Assembly (NCBI GenBank): GCA_946403085.1 | Contig: CAMIYM010000013.1 | Location: forward strand, 1 to 64,000 | Source of the DNA: an uncultured Clostridia bacterium | GTDB taxonomy: Bacteria > Bacillota > Clostridia > Saccharofermentanales > Saccharofermentanaceae | Direction: 5' to 3' | DNA: 64,000 bases | In this document: positions 29,471 through 38,508 of the stretch, piece after piece | Numbering within the stretch: the stretch's first letter is position 1 | How the letters are laid out: each line of letters starts with the position of its first letter | Program-made: the position numbers and the translations under genes | The notes under the pieces: model-generated | What the model was told of the DNA's origin: nothing | Databases searched by the model: none | Seen by the model: only the letters and a program-made list of their open reading frames with translations

Positions 29471-30757
29471 TTACAATGGAATTATAACAACCGAAACAAA
29501 CGCATTCTCTTCTATTTCAAAATTGCAATTTCCATTATTACGTTTTACTGCTTCTTTGATGTTTGTAAGGCCGTAACCATGAGAAATAACATCTTTCTTT
29601 TTACTCTTCATGTCCGCAGTGTTATCATTAACAAATGAATTGCGGCAGGCAAAAATAAACTGACCTTCTTCAATTACTGCTTTAATTGAAAGGATTCTAT
29701 TATCTTCAGGACACTTTTCTAAAGCTTCAATAGCGTTATCTAGTATATTTGTAAGAATAACTATACAATCCCGGTCTTCTATCTTCAGCAAAGAGAGATC
29801 TCCTAAAACAAATCTAAACGTTATTCCCTTTTCTCTTGCTTCCGCATACTTGGTATTAAGAATTGTATTTATCAATCGGTTACCGGTCTCAAATACATTG
29901 GTATTGTTAATAAGTTCAGTATTTTGGATGTTGAGTATATCTTTCATCTTCTCATATTGCTCTTCTGCCATCAGACTTTTTAGTACAGTAATCGTATTCT
30001 TAAACTCATGTTCTCGTTTTCCTAAGATATCCCTTTCCTTTGTAATCTGATCATATAGCTGAACTATACCCTGAGCATGAGCAATCTCAATCTCATTCTT
30101 CTGAGCTTCAAGTGCTCTTCGGGATTCTTGCTTAATAAACCAGAATATGAAAAGATTGATCAAGAGCAAAGAAATGGCTACGTATGTAAAGAGATTGCCT
30201 TGGTATATATTTATTGGTCCATTAAAACTGTATGCAAATAGTGCTATTAAACTAAGTGAATATAGCGGAAAGACCATATATATAAGCCATAATTTTGTCT
30301 CAATTTTGGTCGTTTGTTCTTTTCTGAATGCCTTATGAATAATAAAAACGATTACGAACTGGATAAACTGACTTGCTGCGCCCATATATACAGAAATATC
30401 ACTCTCCATTATCTGAGCTATTTTTAGATTAGGATCAAAGTATCTGTGAATAGCGGCGATAAAAAAATCACATGCAATAGCTATAATGTAAAACAACGTC
30501 GGTATAGCTATAATCATCATTTTGTTTTTCTTTTTGTATAAAACTAAAGAAAAGACTATATTTATTGCTATTACGATTATAATTCTAAAAACCAATGATC
30601 CTTCAAAATAAGTGCCTACCCCAAAACTAGCTATAATCCAAAGTATAGTCGTTACAGTATTAACTATTACAGAATGGTCTTCCAGATCTAAAAAAGTTGA
30701 ACAGAATAGCCGAGCTAAAGCTACGTATACAATGGCATTAACAATATCATAAATCAT
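29471..30757 (-). CDS. agrC: AgrC-type GHKL sensor histidine kinase
   Basis: 428 residues from the ATG at 30757, which overlaps the agrA stop (ATGA) and has GGGGA upstream. About six membrane helices occupy residues 1-200. Then comes the phospho-acceptor region 'GKREHEFKNTITVLKSLM' (His), the N-box 'CIVILTNILDNAIEAL' and the G-box 'VISHGYGLTNIKEAVKRNNG'. This is the AgrC/ComD architecture: the membrane domain would bind the cyclic peptide and the kinase signals to AgrA. It is complete even though agrB is not. Confidence 0.88.
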   Translation of the reverse strand: MIYDIVNAIVYVALARLFCSTFLDLEDHSVIVNTVTTILWIIASFGVGTYFEGSLVFRIIIVIAINIVFSLVLYKKKNKMMIIAIPTLFYIIAIACDFFIAAIHRYFDPNLKIAQIMESDISVYMGAASQFIQFVIVFIIHKAFRKEQTTKIETKLWLIYMVFPLYSLSLIALFAYSFNGPINIYQGNLFTYVAISLLLINLFIFWFIKQESRRALEAQKNEIEIAHAQGIVQLYDQITKERDILGKREHEFKNTITVLKSLMAEEQYEKMKDILNIQNTELINNTNVFETGNRLINTILNTKYAEAREKGITFRFVLGDLSLLKIEDRDCIVILTNILDNAIEALEKCPEDNRILSIKAVIEEGQFIFACRNSFVNDNTADMKSKKKDVISHGYGLTNIKEAVKRNNGNCNFEIEENAFVSVVIIPL

Positions 30758-31485
30758 CCTATTTCCCCTTTGACTAAACAAAACTTCCTATTAACATCAT
30801 CAAAACGATTTCTCGCAATCGGTATTTTTATAGTTTCTTTACTACTCTTCCTAATAATCACCTCATATCGTCTTAACTGTACAGAATTCTTCAAATTAAT
30901 AATATATCTTTGATGTGCCCTGATAAAGTATTCCGGCAATTCTTTTAGTGCATCATCAAGACTGCAGCGTCTTATATAGAAAGTTGAATCCTTCTCTTTT
31001 ACGAAGTATTCAATATAGTGTTTCTCGCTTTTAATATAAACAATGTCATCTATAGCCACCTCTAAACGACCATCACTTAACTCCAACAATATTGTTTTTG
31101 GAGATTCCATCTTGAGGATAAAATCTATACATTCAATCAATTCAGACTTAAATGTTTCTTCTTGCTTTACAAGATACCTTACTGCATTGTACTTATAGCC
31201 TTCTCTTGTAAAATCGTAGTAATTGGTAGCAAAAGCAATTTTAGCATTAGGATATACACCGTATATTTCGCGAGCAGTTTCAAAGCCGGTTAATCCATCC
31301 ATTTCATAATCCAAGATGAACAAATCGTATTTACTAATAGCCTCACCCTGCGAAAGTAAGACTTCTCCTGAAATATAGATATCGCATTGGAAGTCAATAC
31401 CGCTCTGTGATAAATAGTTCTCGATTATACCCTTTTCCAATTCCAGAAAGGATTGTTGATCATCACACAAAGCAATACGTATCAT
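30754..31485 (-). CDS. agrA: AgrA-type LytTR response regulator
   Basis: 243 residues. ATG at 31485 with AGGTG close by; the track uses a GTG two codons earlier. Receiver domain at 1-125 with acidic pair 'CDD' and phospho-acceptor Asp59 in 'FILDYEMDG'. The LytTR DNA-binding domain at about 140-240 includes 'IVYIKSEKHYIEYFV' and 'FIRAHQRYIINL'. First gene of the agr-type cluster and the presumed activator at the direct repeat before agrB. An extended -10 promoter is visible upstream. Confidence 0.9.
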   Translation of the reverse strand: MIRIALCDDQQSFLELEKGIIENYLSQSGIDFQCDIYISGEVLLSQGEAISKYDLFILDYEMDGLTGFETAREIYGVYPNAKIAFATNYYDFTREGYKYNAVRYLVKQEETFKSELIECIDFILKMESPKTILLELSDGRLEVAIDDIVYIKSEKHYIEYFVKEKDSTFYIRRCSLDDALKELPEYFIRAHQRYIINLKNSVQLRRYEVIIRKSSKETIKIPIARNRFDDVNRKFCLVKGEIG

Positions 31486-31520
31486 AAACACCTCGTATTC
31501 CTTATTCTCTCATTTATTTG

Positions 31521-31529
31521 ATTATAGCA
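31521..31529 (-). promoter_or_regulatory. Extended -10 promoter for agrAC
   Basis: The minus strand reads TGCTATAAT, an extended -10 box, about 35 bases before the agrA start. The -35 region is poor, as is usual when the TGn extension is present. Confidence 0.55.
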
Positions 31530-31621
31530 CTCAAATTAAACTATCATTTCACCGTAGTCTTTTTATTTAATTATCAAGGTCCGACCGACTGCGGATCCTG
31601 CTTCCAGTATTCCCGGACAAC

Positions 31622-31654
31622 AAAAAACGCTGCCAATCTTGTAAGACAGCAGCG
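31622..31654 (-). terminator. Terminator after the BlaR1-like/lipoprotein operon
   Basis: Minus strand stem CGCTGC / GCAGCG with inner pairing TCTT / AAGA, then TTTTTTGTTG. It lies between the lipoprotein gene and agrA. Confidence 0.8.
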
Positions 31655-31716
31655 CTCTTATAATATGTAAACCTGTTGTTATTCGGAATAATGCGTTATC
31701 GCTCAATATTATCCGA

Positions 31717-31745
31717 TTCTTATCCCAGAATTATCCGTGGGATAA
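31717..31745. repeat. 29-bp palindromic repeat, copy B
   Basis: One mismatch to copy A at 16989-17017, with the same TTATCCCA / TGGGATAA dyad and orientation. The ATATTAT block before and an ATGTTT block after it are also shared. Confidence 0.85.
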
Positions 31746-31904
31746 TAATGATCCACAAATGTTTTCCTTTATGTGCTCGATGAATAATATATTTTCCTAC
31801 ACATGTTCTCTTCTGCTCTTAATGGTCAGCCAGACACACAATATAAATGACAATAGTAATATAATCACATAGACCGCATTGTTTCTTGTGGAACACTGGA
31901 TTTT

Positions 31905-32384
31905 TCAAGAATCCGGCGAGCGGAATATAACATCACCATCTTTGTTATATATGATAACAATGTATTCTTTACCATCTTTTTCAGAAATAGCTCTCCAATT
32001 GCCAGAACTTATATTGAATGATTCATTCCATTCGCCTGTTATCGTAATATGATCTCCATCGATACTCCAGGAAAGGTTTTCCTGAACCTGTTGATCTGTA
32101 TTTGACATCCACTCTCTTTTGGCAGAACCTTCAGATAACTCTATTTTTGTTAATGTAACACCTTCAATTCTCCATAAGTTGATCGGCAGTCCATATGTAT
32201 CAACCAATTCCTGAAGACTCCCGTATTTATCGACTGCAGTTGTAGTTGACGTAGTTGAGGTTGCCTGACTGGATGAACTTGAAGTCTCAGTTGTCTGATA
32301 TGTGTTGCCGGTATCTGTTTTTGTGCAGGCAGAAAGGCTAGCTGCAACGATCATTATCAACACTAAAACCTTAATCTTGTTCAT
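31905..32384 (-). CDS. Lipoprotein of unknown function
   Basis: 159 residues from the ATG at 32384 ('MNKIKVLVLIMIVAASLSAC'), a lipobox signal; the track start is upstream of it. A Ser/Thr-rich linker of about 30 residues precedes a small beta-rich domain ('SWSIDGDHITITGEWNESFN'). It starts 22 bases after the BlaR1-like gene and should be co-transcribed. After its TGA the same frame continues 35 codons with a perfect membrane-helix pattern ('VYVIILLLSFILCVWLTIKS'), which may be a coincidence or a lost C-terminal anchor. Function not recognised. Confidence 0.75.
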   Translation of the reverse strand: MNKIKVLVLIMIVAASLSACTKTDTGNTYQTTETSSSSSQATSTTSTTTAVDKYGSLQELVDTYGLPINLWRIEGVTLTKIELSEGSAKREWMSNTDQQVQENLSWSIDGDHITITGEWNESFNISSGNWRAISEKDGKEYIVIIYNKDGDVIFRSPDS

Positions 32385-32406
32385 GTTAGTAATCACCACG
32401 CTAAAT

Positions 32407-34896
32407 TTAATATGTATACACATCACACTTGGCTGTTCTTGTCACGCAGTCAACAACGTAGTTGCCTCTGCTGGTAACGATATGCCAGGACAGATTAAAG
32501 TTATCGTTCTCGGTACACCAATTGCTGTATACAAGTTCTGCATAAAACACAGTTGTCTCGTTGTTATAGCAGATACCGCTTGCGATTATAAGTGCCTCGT
32601 CCAGTGTAATCGGTGTTATCGTGTCTGATCCGCTGTTTGAATATTTCGAGCAGTCTACCATCAGATCAGATATTCCGTTCACACCTATCCTAACCTTTAC
32701 CCCGCCATCAAGAATACTGATATTCTTATCAGTTCGACGCTCGAAAATATGGACATGAGCGTCCATCTCTCGGGTCGCTCTCTCATATGTTGCTTGATCT
32801 TTAAGAGAAATACGGAGCTTAAGTAATCCGCTTTGGCTCGGAATAGAAACCCGATCCTGACCTACTATTGCAGCTGCTTTCTCCTGTGCAAGAGCAATGC
32901 TTTCTTCCGGCAACATATTCATCTGAGGAGCTTGATACTCTCCACCGCGTTCACCTGTTACCATTGCATCGTAAAAATGCAGTTCATTATTCGTTTTGTT
33001 GATCCATATATATCTTTTAGGCAATGAAGGATCCGTGCTGCTATACATGATCTCCGTATCAGAATCTGAATCCTTCTTATAGTTGCTTCCTAAGAGACTG
33101 CTAGTAAGATTCTTCTGCTGATCAGCATCAATACTTCTGATAAGTGTTGCAGGGTAGGACTGATTCAGGATGCCGGCATCAGGAAGTGTAGCATCCGGAC
33201 TTATTGCTATTTTGTTTGTATTGTTTTCGGAACTTGAAGAAACATACTCAGGTATAGATATAACCATTGTCTTTGTTCTGCCGGTATCCTTTAGGCCTTC
33301 CTTCTGAGTATATCCAAGCTGTTCATGCTCTGTATATACACGGACCCACTCACCAAGATCTTCTACTACAATAACTGTTGAACCATTATCCAAGCCATCA
33401 ATTATGGCATCTTCTGAGACTTCAGGTTTGCTGCGCAAAAAAGCTCCTTTGATCACTACCTCATATATAGGGTATTCATGAGGCATATCATTTTTCCAAA
33501 CACCTTCAGGTGTAAAATCTTCCACCGGCAGTTGAATCAATCGATTTTGTATTGTTGAAGAGTCTTCAGGATCTGCATATTTACAAGCTGCCATCGTCGC
33601 TTCTGGCGACACCTTATATAATTTAGTGCTTGTATCCTTAGATGTCTGAATCCTTACATAATTCTCTGCTCTGAAGCAAAGCTGGAAATACTCCCCATTG
33701 TTATTTATAAATACGTTAACCCCTTCTCCATCAAGACCATCAGGAAAATCAACACCGGCCTCCTGCCATTCAGAAGTATTGAATACTCCCGCAAGTTCTT
33801 TCACTGTATTCTCATCAGCATCAAATACACATGGTACGATCCCGTTATTAGACAAGCGGATCATCGCATTCGAAATATCTCCGAAAGGGGCATTCGAAGC
33901 AGTGTTATCTTCAGGAATAGCTGTCGTCGGATTGATCAAAGTACAGCCGGAAAAAGCAACCAGTATCGCCATGCAAAGGGCTAAGGCTTTATAACTCTTC
34001 TTTGATGGAGTCTTAATACTGGCTATCCTTTTCTTCATTGTCTTGAATTCACTTCGCATTCCTGCGGATACAGTAAAACCGAAAGCAACTTCGGACTGCT
34101 GTCTTAAGATCTCAAATAGTGACTTGGCGTATTCCGAAGAGTATTCCCTTCCGAGAAGTCTTATCGCTTCTTCATCGCATGCTAACTCGCAATCGATTCC
34201 GGACAGAAAGAATGCTGCCCAGACAAGCGGGTTATACCAATTGAGCGCTAATACTACGTATCTCAATACGATCCAGAAAGGATCACCATGCTTATAGTGG
34301 CATGCTTCGTGACAGATAATGTATTCATTGCTTCCGTCAGACTTCTCATCAACATATATCTTATTGAACAGAAGAAACGGCGTACCTTTGTATTTTATAG
34401 CGTATATCTTAAGTCCGCAGGTTTGATCCTGCCTGATAAAATATCTCTTATGTCTGCAATACAGAATGAAGCCGGTGTTATAAACCGTAAATGCAAGTAT
34501 CAGTAAAGCGGATACTGACAGGCTTATAGTTGTAAGCAGATCAACTATATTCAGAGGCGTTTTGTTCTCAACAACCCTGTTTTCCACATTGGTATTCTTA
34601 TTTATTTCAGGATTGACCGTCTGCTCCTGATCGATATTTACAGGTTGAATCGGCTCTGCATCCACATTAGCGGTACCGTTTTCAGATACTACTTCTGTCT
34701 GTGAAGTTACTGCCGGAACAGCAGGTGCTTCCAGGATCGGCAAGTTGATCTTAAGGAAAGGTGAAACGATCATGTAGAGAGGAATAAGCAGCCAAAGGGC
34801 ATACTGATGCTTCTTCAGGATCTTCCCGTCTGAGAGTTTTCTTATGATCATTATAAGCACAGCTAATACTGAGATGCCGATTATATAACGCAGCAT
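32407..34896 (-). CDS. BlaR1-like M56 membrane metalloprotease with non-PBP sensor domain
   Basis: 829 residues. Membrane helices at the N-terminus and the M56 zinc motif 'IICHEACHYKHGDP' (H196, E197, H200), with 'DCELACDEEAIRLLG' downstream. A further helix and a lipobox-like 'VAFSGC' precede a large extracellular part: a unique domain, an SH3-like domain ('GAFLRSKPEVSEDAII', then 'WVRVYTEHEQLGY'), and a C-terminal part of PepSY-like character. Classical BlaR1 and MecR1 end in a penicillin-binding domain, absent here, so the signal is probably not a beta-lactam. It would cleave the BlaI-like repressor encoded just upstream. Extracellular boundaries are inferred. Confidence 0.82.
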   Translation of the reverse strand: MLRYIIGISVLAVLIMIIRKLSDGKILKKHQYALWLLIPLYMIVSPFLKINLPILEAPAVPAVTSQTEVVSENGTANVDAEPIQPVNIDQEQTVNPEINKNTNVENRVVENKTPLNIVDLLTTISLSVSALLILAFTVYNTGFILYCRHKRYFIRQDQTCGLKIYAIKYKGTPFLLFNKIYVDEKSDGSNEYIICHEACHYKHGDPFWIVLRYVVLALNWYNPLVWAAFFLSGIDCELACDEEAIRLLGREYSSEYAKSLFEILRQQSEVAFGFTVSAGMRSEFKTMKKRIASIKTPSKKSYKALALCMAILVAFSGCTLINPTTAIPEDNTASNAPFGDISNAMIRLSNNGIVPCVFDADENTVKELAGVFNTSEWQEAGVDFPDGLDGEGVNVFINNNGEYFQLCFRAENYVRIQTSKDTSTKLYKVSPEATMAACKYADPEDSSTIQNRLIQLPVEDFTPEGVWKNDMPHEYPIYEVVIKGAFLRSKPEVSEDAIIDGLDNGSTVIVVEDLGEWVRVYTEHEQLGYTQKEGLKDTGRTKTMVISIPEYVSSSSENNTNKIAISPDATLPDAGILNQSYPATLIRSIDADQQKNLTSSLLGSNYKKDSDSDTEIMYSSTDPSLPKRYIWINKTNNELHFYDAMVTGERGGEYQAPQMNMLPEESIALAQEKAAAIVGQDRVSIPSQSGLLKLRISLKDQATYERATREMDAHVHIFERRTDKNISILDGGVKVRIGVNGISDLMVDCSKYSNSGSDTITPITLDEALIIASGICYNNETTVFYAELVYSNWCTENDNFNLSWHIVTSRGNYVVDCVTRTAKCDVYTY

Positions 34897-34897
34897 A

Positions 34898-35254
34898 TTA
34901 TATCTCCTCGATCATTCTCTTGATCTCTGCTAACTGTTCTTCGGTAAGCGCATCAGAACCTATGAGATTGGCGATCATAAGACCGACGTTGCCTTCGTAA
35001 ACCTTGTCTATGAAAGAATTTGTCTCTTCAAGTTCAGCTTCTGTTCTGTCTATTGCAGGATAGAATTTCTTAGTCCTGCCTACCTGTTCATAAGTAACCA
35101 TGCCTTTCTCGATCATTCTCTTGAGCAAAGTTATAATCGTATACTTCGTCCAACCGGTACTATCAAGAAGTTCTCTTGTAAGTTCGGTAAGTGTCATACA
35201 TTTATTTTTCCAAAGACAATTAGCTATCTTCCATTCAGAATCCGTTAATCGCAT
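34898..35254 (-). CDS. BlaI/MecI/CopY-type repressor
   Basis: 118 residues, the usual family length. N-terminal winged helix: 'MRLTDSEWKIANCLWKNKCM' and 'GWTKYTIITLLKRMIEKGMV'; C-terminal dimerisation helices. The ATG has GGAGA upstream. One base separates its stop from the BlaR1-like start, so the two are co-expressed, as in known bla and mec regulator pairs. Two operator-like dyads over its promoter imply autoregulation. Confidence 0.9.
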   Translation of the reverse strand: MRLTDSEWKIANCLWKNKCMTLTELTRELLDSTGWTKYTIITLLKRMIEKGMVTYEQVGRTKKFYPAIDRTEAELEETNSFIDKVYEGNVGLMIANLIGSDALTEEQLAEIKRMIEEI

Positions 35255-35273
35255 AATAAGGTCTCCTTTGCAT

Positions 35274-35329
35274 TGGTGGACTCATGTCCACCACAATATA
35301 ACATGTTGGTGGACTGTCGTCAACCAACA
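35274..35329 (-). promoter_or_regulatory. Promoter with two BlaI-type operator dyads
   Basis: Minus strand: -35 TTGACG (35323-35318), 17-base spacer, -10 TATATT (35300-35295). A perfect dyad TGGTGGAC-TCAT-GTCCACCA (35274-35293) lies just downstream of the -10, and a second, TGTTGGT-N12-ACCAACA (35304-35329), covers the spacer and -35. Binding at either would block initiation of the blaI-like operon. Confidence 0.8.
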
Positions 35330-35496
35330 CTGGCAAACCTAGCAAAAACCTTCATCTCAGCTAATATTGACCATAAAAATTTTCTTTTGTTAGGCAGGAA
35401 TCATTTGACTTTTTCTTCACCGGATTGTAAGAATGCGAGGTTGTCGCATTTAGCACAAAGGGACATGTAAGATATGGCTTTCTGATTATAAATAAA

Positions 35497-36249
35497 TCAG
35501 CCTTTTACGTAAGATGCCATATCAAAATCATAGACTTCCATAAGCATCTCAGGCTTTAATCCCTCATCGATTCCGCCATCGAAAATGACCTTACCGTCCT
35601 TCATCAGGACTGCCCTTGTGCAGCACCTTCTGGCCTGCTCCAGGTCATGGAAAACCGCGACCAGAGTGTTGTCGGTATCGCCGGTCTTTCCTGCTGCCCA
35701 TGAGTTCAGTTTGTCGCACAGTTCTGCCCTGTATTTGATATCAAGATTGTTGCCGGGTTCATCGAGGAAAAGGAATGGTGATCCTTGCGCAAAAGTCCTC
35801 GCGAGAAGAACTCTTTGCAGCTGGCCTCCTGAGAGCTCATCTAAGTGCCTGTCTTTAAGTTCAAGAACACCGCAGTCTTCCATACACTTAAGTGCATACT
35901 GAACGTCAGAAGCGTTGTTCCTGAATACAGTATTTCCTGCTGATGCATATGTGCCAAGAAGCACTGTCTCGAAAACAGTGTACGGGAAATACATATCACT
36001 TGTCTGCGGCATGAGAGAGATGTATTTTGCAGTATCTTTTCGCTTCATTTTGAAGACGTCTTTACCGTCAAGAAGGACTTCTCCTTCGTGTGGAATTATA
36101 CCTGACAGGACGCGAAGAAGCGTCGTCTTGCCGGAGCCGTTCGCGCCGCCGATGAAGACCTTTTCGCCGGACTTTATCGTGAGATCTATTCCCTTCAAGA
36201 TCTCAGTTTTGCCATAAGATACTCTCACATTTTTCGCGTTAAGTTCCAT
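35497..36249 (-). CDS. FecCD-type ABC importer ATPase (probable corrinoid)
   Basis: 250 residues. Walker A 'GGANGSGKTTLLRV' (34-47), signature 'LSGGQLQRVLLA', Walker B 'FLFLDEPGNNLD', switch His 'AVFHDLEQ'. The start overlaps the permease stop by one base. The FepC/BtuD subfamily serves iron-siderophore, haem or cobalamin uptake. Corrinoid is favoured because B12-dependent metH genes are divergently placed, but no cobalamin riboswitch is seen, so this remains inference. Confidence 0.88.
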   Translation of the reverse strand: MELNAKNVRVSYGKTEILKGIDLTIKSGEKVFIGGANGSGKTTLLRVLSGIIPHEGEVLLDGKDVFKMKRKDTAKYISLMPQTSDMYFPYTVFETVLLGTYASAGNTVFRNNASDVQYALKCMEDCGVLELKDRHLDELSGGQLQRVLLARTFAQGSPFLFLDEPGNNLDIKYRAELCDKLNSWAAGKTGDTDNTLVAVFHDLEQARRCCTRAVLMKDGKVIFDGGIDEGLKPEMLMEVYDFDMASYVKG

Positions 36250-37280
36250 CAGCGTTTCCTCCTTGATGTGAAGAAAACATATGCGAAAAAAGGAGCGCCG
36301 ATGAGTGCTGTTACAGCACCTACCGGGATCTCGCGCGGCGATAACAAAGTCCTTGATATCAAGTCGCAGAGCGCCATGAATGCGCCGCCGTAAATGAACG
36401 ACATCGGGATAACGAGTTTATGCGATGGTCCGAAGATCTTTCTTACGACATGAGGCGCAGCGAGATCGATGAATCCGATGACGCCTGTGAATGATACTGA
36501 CACGCCTGTGAGAAGCGCACATATAAGTATCGCCAGTATCTTGGTCTTCTTGGCGTCGACGCCCATCGCCTGGGCCTGAAGGTCACCGAAGCTCATGATG
36601 TCCATTTTTCGCGACATGAGCATAAGCGAGACCAGCCCGAGAATGCATATCGGAAAAAGGATCGCGCAGTGATCCCATCCTCTTGCTGAGAACGAACCCA
36701 TCATCCAGAGAACGATCTGCTTGGAATGATCAGAACTCAGTGTCGATAATAGATTTACTATGCCGTTTACAAAAAGCGACAGGACCATACCCAGCAGGAC
36801 GACCGTCGTGTTGGATACGCTCTTGTCGATTGCAGACGCAAGCATCAATGCGAAAACTACAGTTGCAAGTCCGAAGACAAAACCTGCGGCAGGAAGCATG
36901 AATCCTGCAAGAACAGGAACGGAGATCTCGAGTATCAGGACCAAAGTGGCACCAAGTGACGCGCCGGAAGATACACCTAATGTATATGAAGATGCCAGAG
37001 GATTCTGAAGCAGAGCCTGCATGCACGCACCGCTGATGGAGAGCGCACCTCCGACCATAAATGCCATCAATGCTCTCGGCATTCTGATGACCCAGAAGAT
37101 CGAATCCATCATGGGATCGATCCCTTCAGGCGTTCCCTTGCCGGTTATGTGTCCGCCAATGATCCCCAACAAGTCTTTAAGTGAGATATATACACTTCCT
37201 GACCTGATCGCGAAAACGAGTATAAAAAGGCACAGGACTGCCGATATCACTATCTTAAGTCCTGTGCCCTTCTTAGTCAT
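36249..37280 (-). CDS. FecCD/BtuC-type ABC importer permease
   Basis: 343 residues with about ten membrane helices. Family motifs 'FWVIRMPRALMAFMVGGALSISGACMQALLQNPLA' region (only its core 'PRALMAFMVGG' is diagnostic) and 'GFIDLAAPHVVR' are present. Type II importer permease, forming a dimer with the ATPase encoded next. Middle gene of a three-gene operon; 19 bases separate it from the binding-protein gene. Confidence 0.9.
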   Translation of the reverse strand: MTKKGTGLKIVISAVLCLFILVFAIRSGSVYISLKDLLGIIGGHITGKGTPEGIDPMMDSIFWVIRMPRALMAFMVGGALSISGACMQALLQNPLASSYTLGVSSGASLGATLVLILEISVPVLAGFMLPAAGFVFGLATVVFALMLASAIDKSVSNTTVVLLGMVLSLFVNGIVNLLSTLSSDHSKQIVLWMMGSFSARGWDHCAILFPICILGLVSLMLMSRKMDIMSFGDLQAQAMGVDAKKTKILAILICALLTGVSVSFTGVIGFIDLAAPHVVRKIFGPSHKLVIPMSFIYGGAFMALCDLISRTLLSPREIPVGAVTALIGAPFFAYVFFTSRRKR

Positions 37281-37299
37281 AATACTGTTCCGTTAATTA

Positions 37300-38367
37300 T
37301 CAGCCGAAGACCTTCTCGACAACTTCTTTCTTCAAGTCGTCGAAAGACTTTGTAAAGTTGCCGAACTGATCAGGATAGATATCCTTAGCCCACTCGAGGA
37401 TCGCCTCGCTGACGTGGTGGTTAGGACGTGAGCAGAGGTTCTCATTTACCTGGTAAACTTCACCATTCTTGATGGCATTTACATTCTCCCAGCCCTTGAG
37501 TGCCTTAACAGCATCAGCTGCGCCGGGCATCCAGTCGCAGTCCATGAGGATTACATCAGGGTTAGCTGCGATAGCTTCCTCAACAGAGATAGAAAGCCAG
37601 CCTTCCTTGTCGCCGAAAGCGTTCTTGGCACCGATAGCTGTGATCATCTGATCCATGTAAGTACCCTTACCGAATGTGTAAATCGTGGGAGCTTCAGCGG
37701 AAGGTACGTTCATCATAACGAGAACTTTCTTCTGCTTGTCAGCAGGAACTGACTTGCCTGCTTCTTCGATAGCTGCTACGAAAGCTGTGAAACCCTTTGA
37801 AAGAACGAGTGCTTCAGGTCCCTTTCCTACGCAGTTGCCGATGAACTCGATATCCTCGCAGATGCCTTCAAGAGTTGAAGGTGAAGGAATATCAGCAACG
37901 CAGATACCGCTGTCAACGAGAGACTTGAAAGGATTTGAACCACCGACAGAGCTCATGCCTGATGTGAATACGAGGTCAGGCTTAAGTGCAGCGATAGCTT
38001 CGTTATCAGGATTCATCATGTCGAACTGTGCGACATCCTTTGCGAGCTTGTCTGCATATGTTGCAGAGTTTGTATCAATTGCTACGATCTTGTCGCCAAG
38101 GCCAAGCTCGATCAATACCTGTGTTGTTGAAGGTGCGAGAGAAGCGATCTTCTCGACCTTTTCAGGAACCTTGATATCATTGCCTGCACGGTCCTTTGTC
38201 GGAACTGTAAAAGTGAACTGGTCTACGATCTCGGAACCCTTTGAAGCGATAGACTCGAGCTCAGACGGAACTGTTACTGAAGGAACAGTAACATTTGTTG
38301 TGCTGCATCCTGTAGCCAAAGCTAATGTGGCTGCAGCTGCAAGAATAATTGAAAGAATCTTCTTCAT
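37300..38367 (-). CDS. Periplasmic-binding-type lipoprotein of the FecCD importer
   Basis: 355 residues from the ATG at 38367, which has AGGAGG upstream; the track uses an earlier TTG. Lipobox 'LALATGCS'. The mature part is a TroA/BtuF-fold protein: 'EKIASLAPSTTQVLIELGLG', 'NDEAIAALKPDLVF'-type segment, 'AIAANPDVILMDCDW'. It would capture substrate outside the membrane and deliver it to the permease. First gene of the operon, divergent from metF. Substrate probably corrinoid, otherwise haem or siderophore. Confidence 0.87.
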   Translation of the reverse strand: MKKILSIILAAAATLALATGCSTTNVTVPSVTVPSELESIASKGSEIVDQFTFTVPTKDRAGNDIKVPEKVEKIASLAPSTTQVLIELGLGDKIVAIDTNSATYADKLAKDVAQFDMMNPDNEAIAALKPDLVFTSGMSSVGGSNPFKSLVDSGICVADIPSPSTLEGICEDIEFIGNCVGKGPEALVLSKGFTAFVAAIEEAGKSVPADKQKKVLVMMNVPSAEAPTIYTFGKGTYMDQMITAIGAKNAFGDKEGWLSISVEEAIAANPDVILMDCDWMPGAADAVKALKGWENVNAIKNGEVYQVNENLCSRPNHHVSEAILEWAKDIYPDQFGNFTKSFDDLKKEVVEKVFG

Positions 38368-38508
38368 TCTATAAAACCTCCTAAACAAAGTGAGAAGATG
38401 TTGTCTTCTTATTGTTCGAATAGATTATAATATTCAACCTACTTTTGAGGTATACTTATTGGCAACTGTTCTATATCTAAAATCTATGTTCAAACAAGGG
38501 AAATAATT

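Noticed and set aside
17774-32384. TGA read as Trp (recoding), suggested by AbiH and the lipoprotein extension
   Set aside because: Many intact genes here end in TGA (for example gajA and agrA) and Trp is encoded by TGG. Local decay or chance explains the two cases.
38368-38508. Cobalamin or SAM riboswitch between the ABC importer and metF
   Set aside because: The divergent gap is only about 140 bases and shows no conserved B12-box or S-box sequence.
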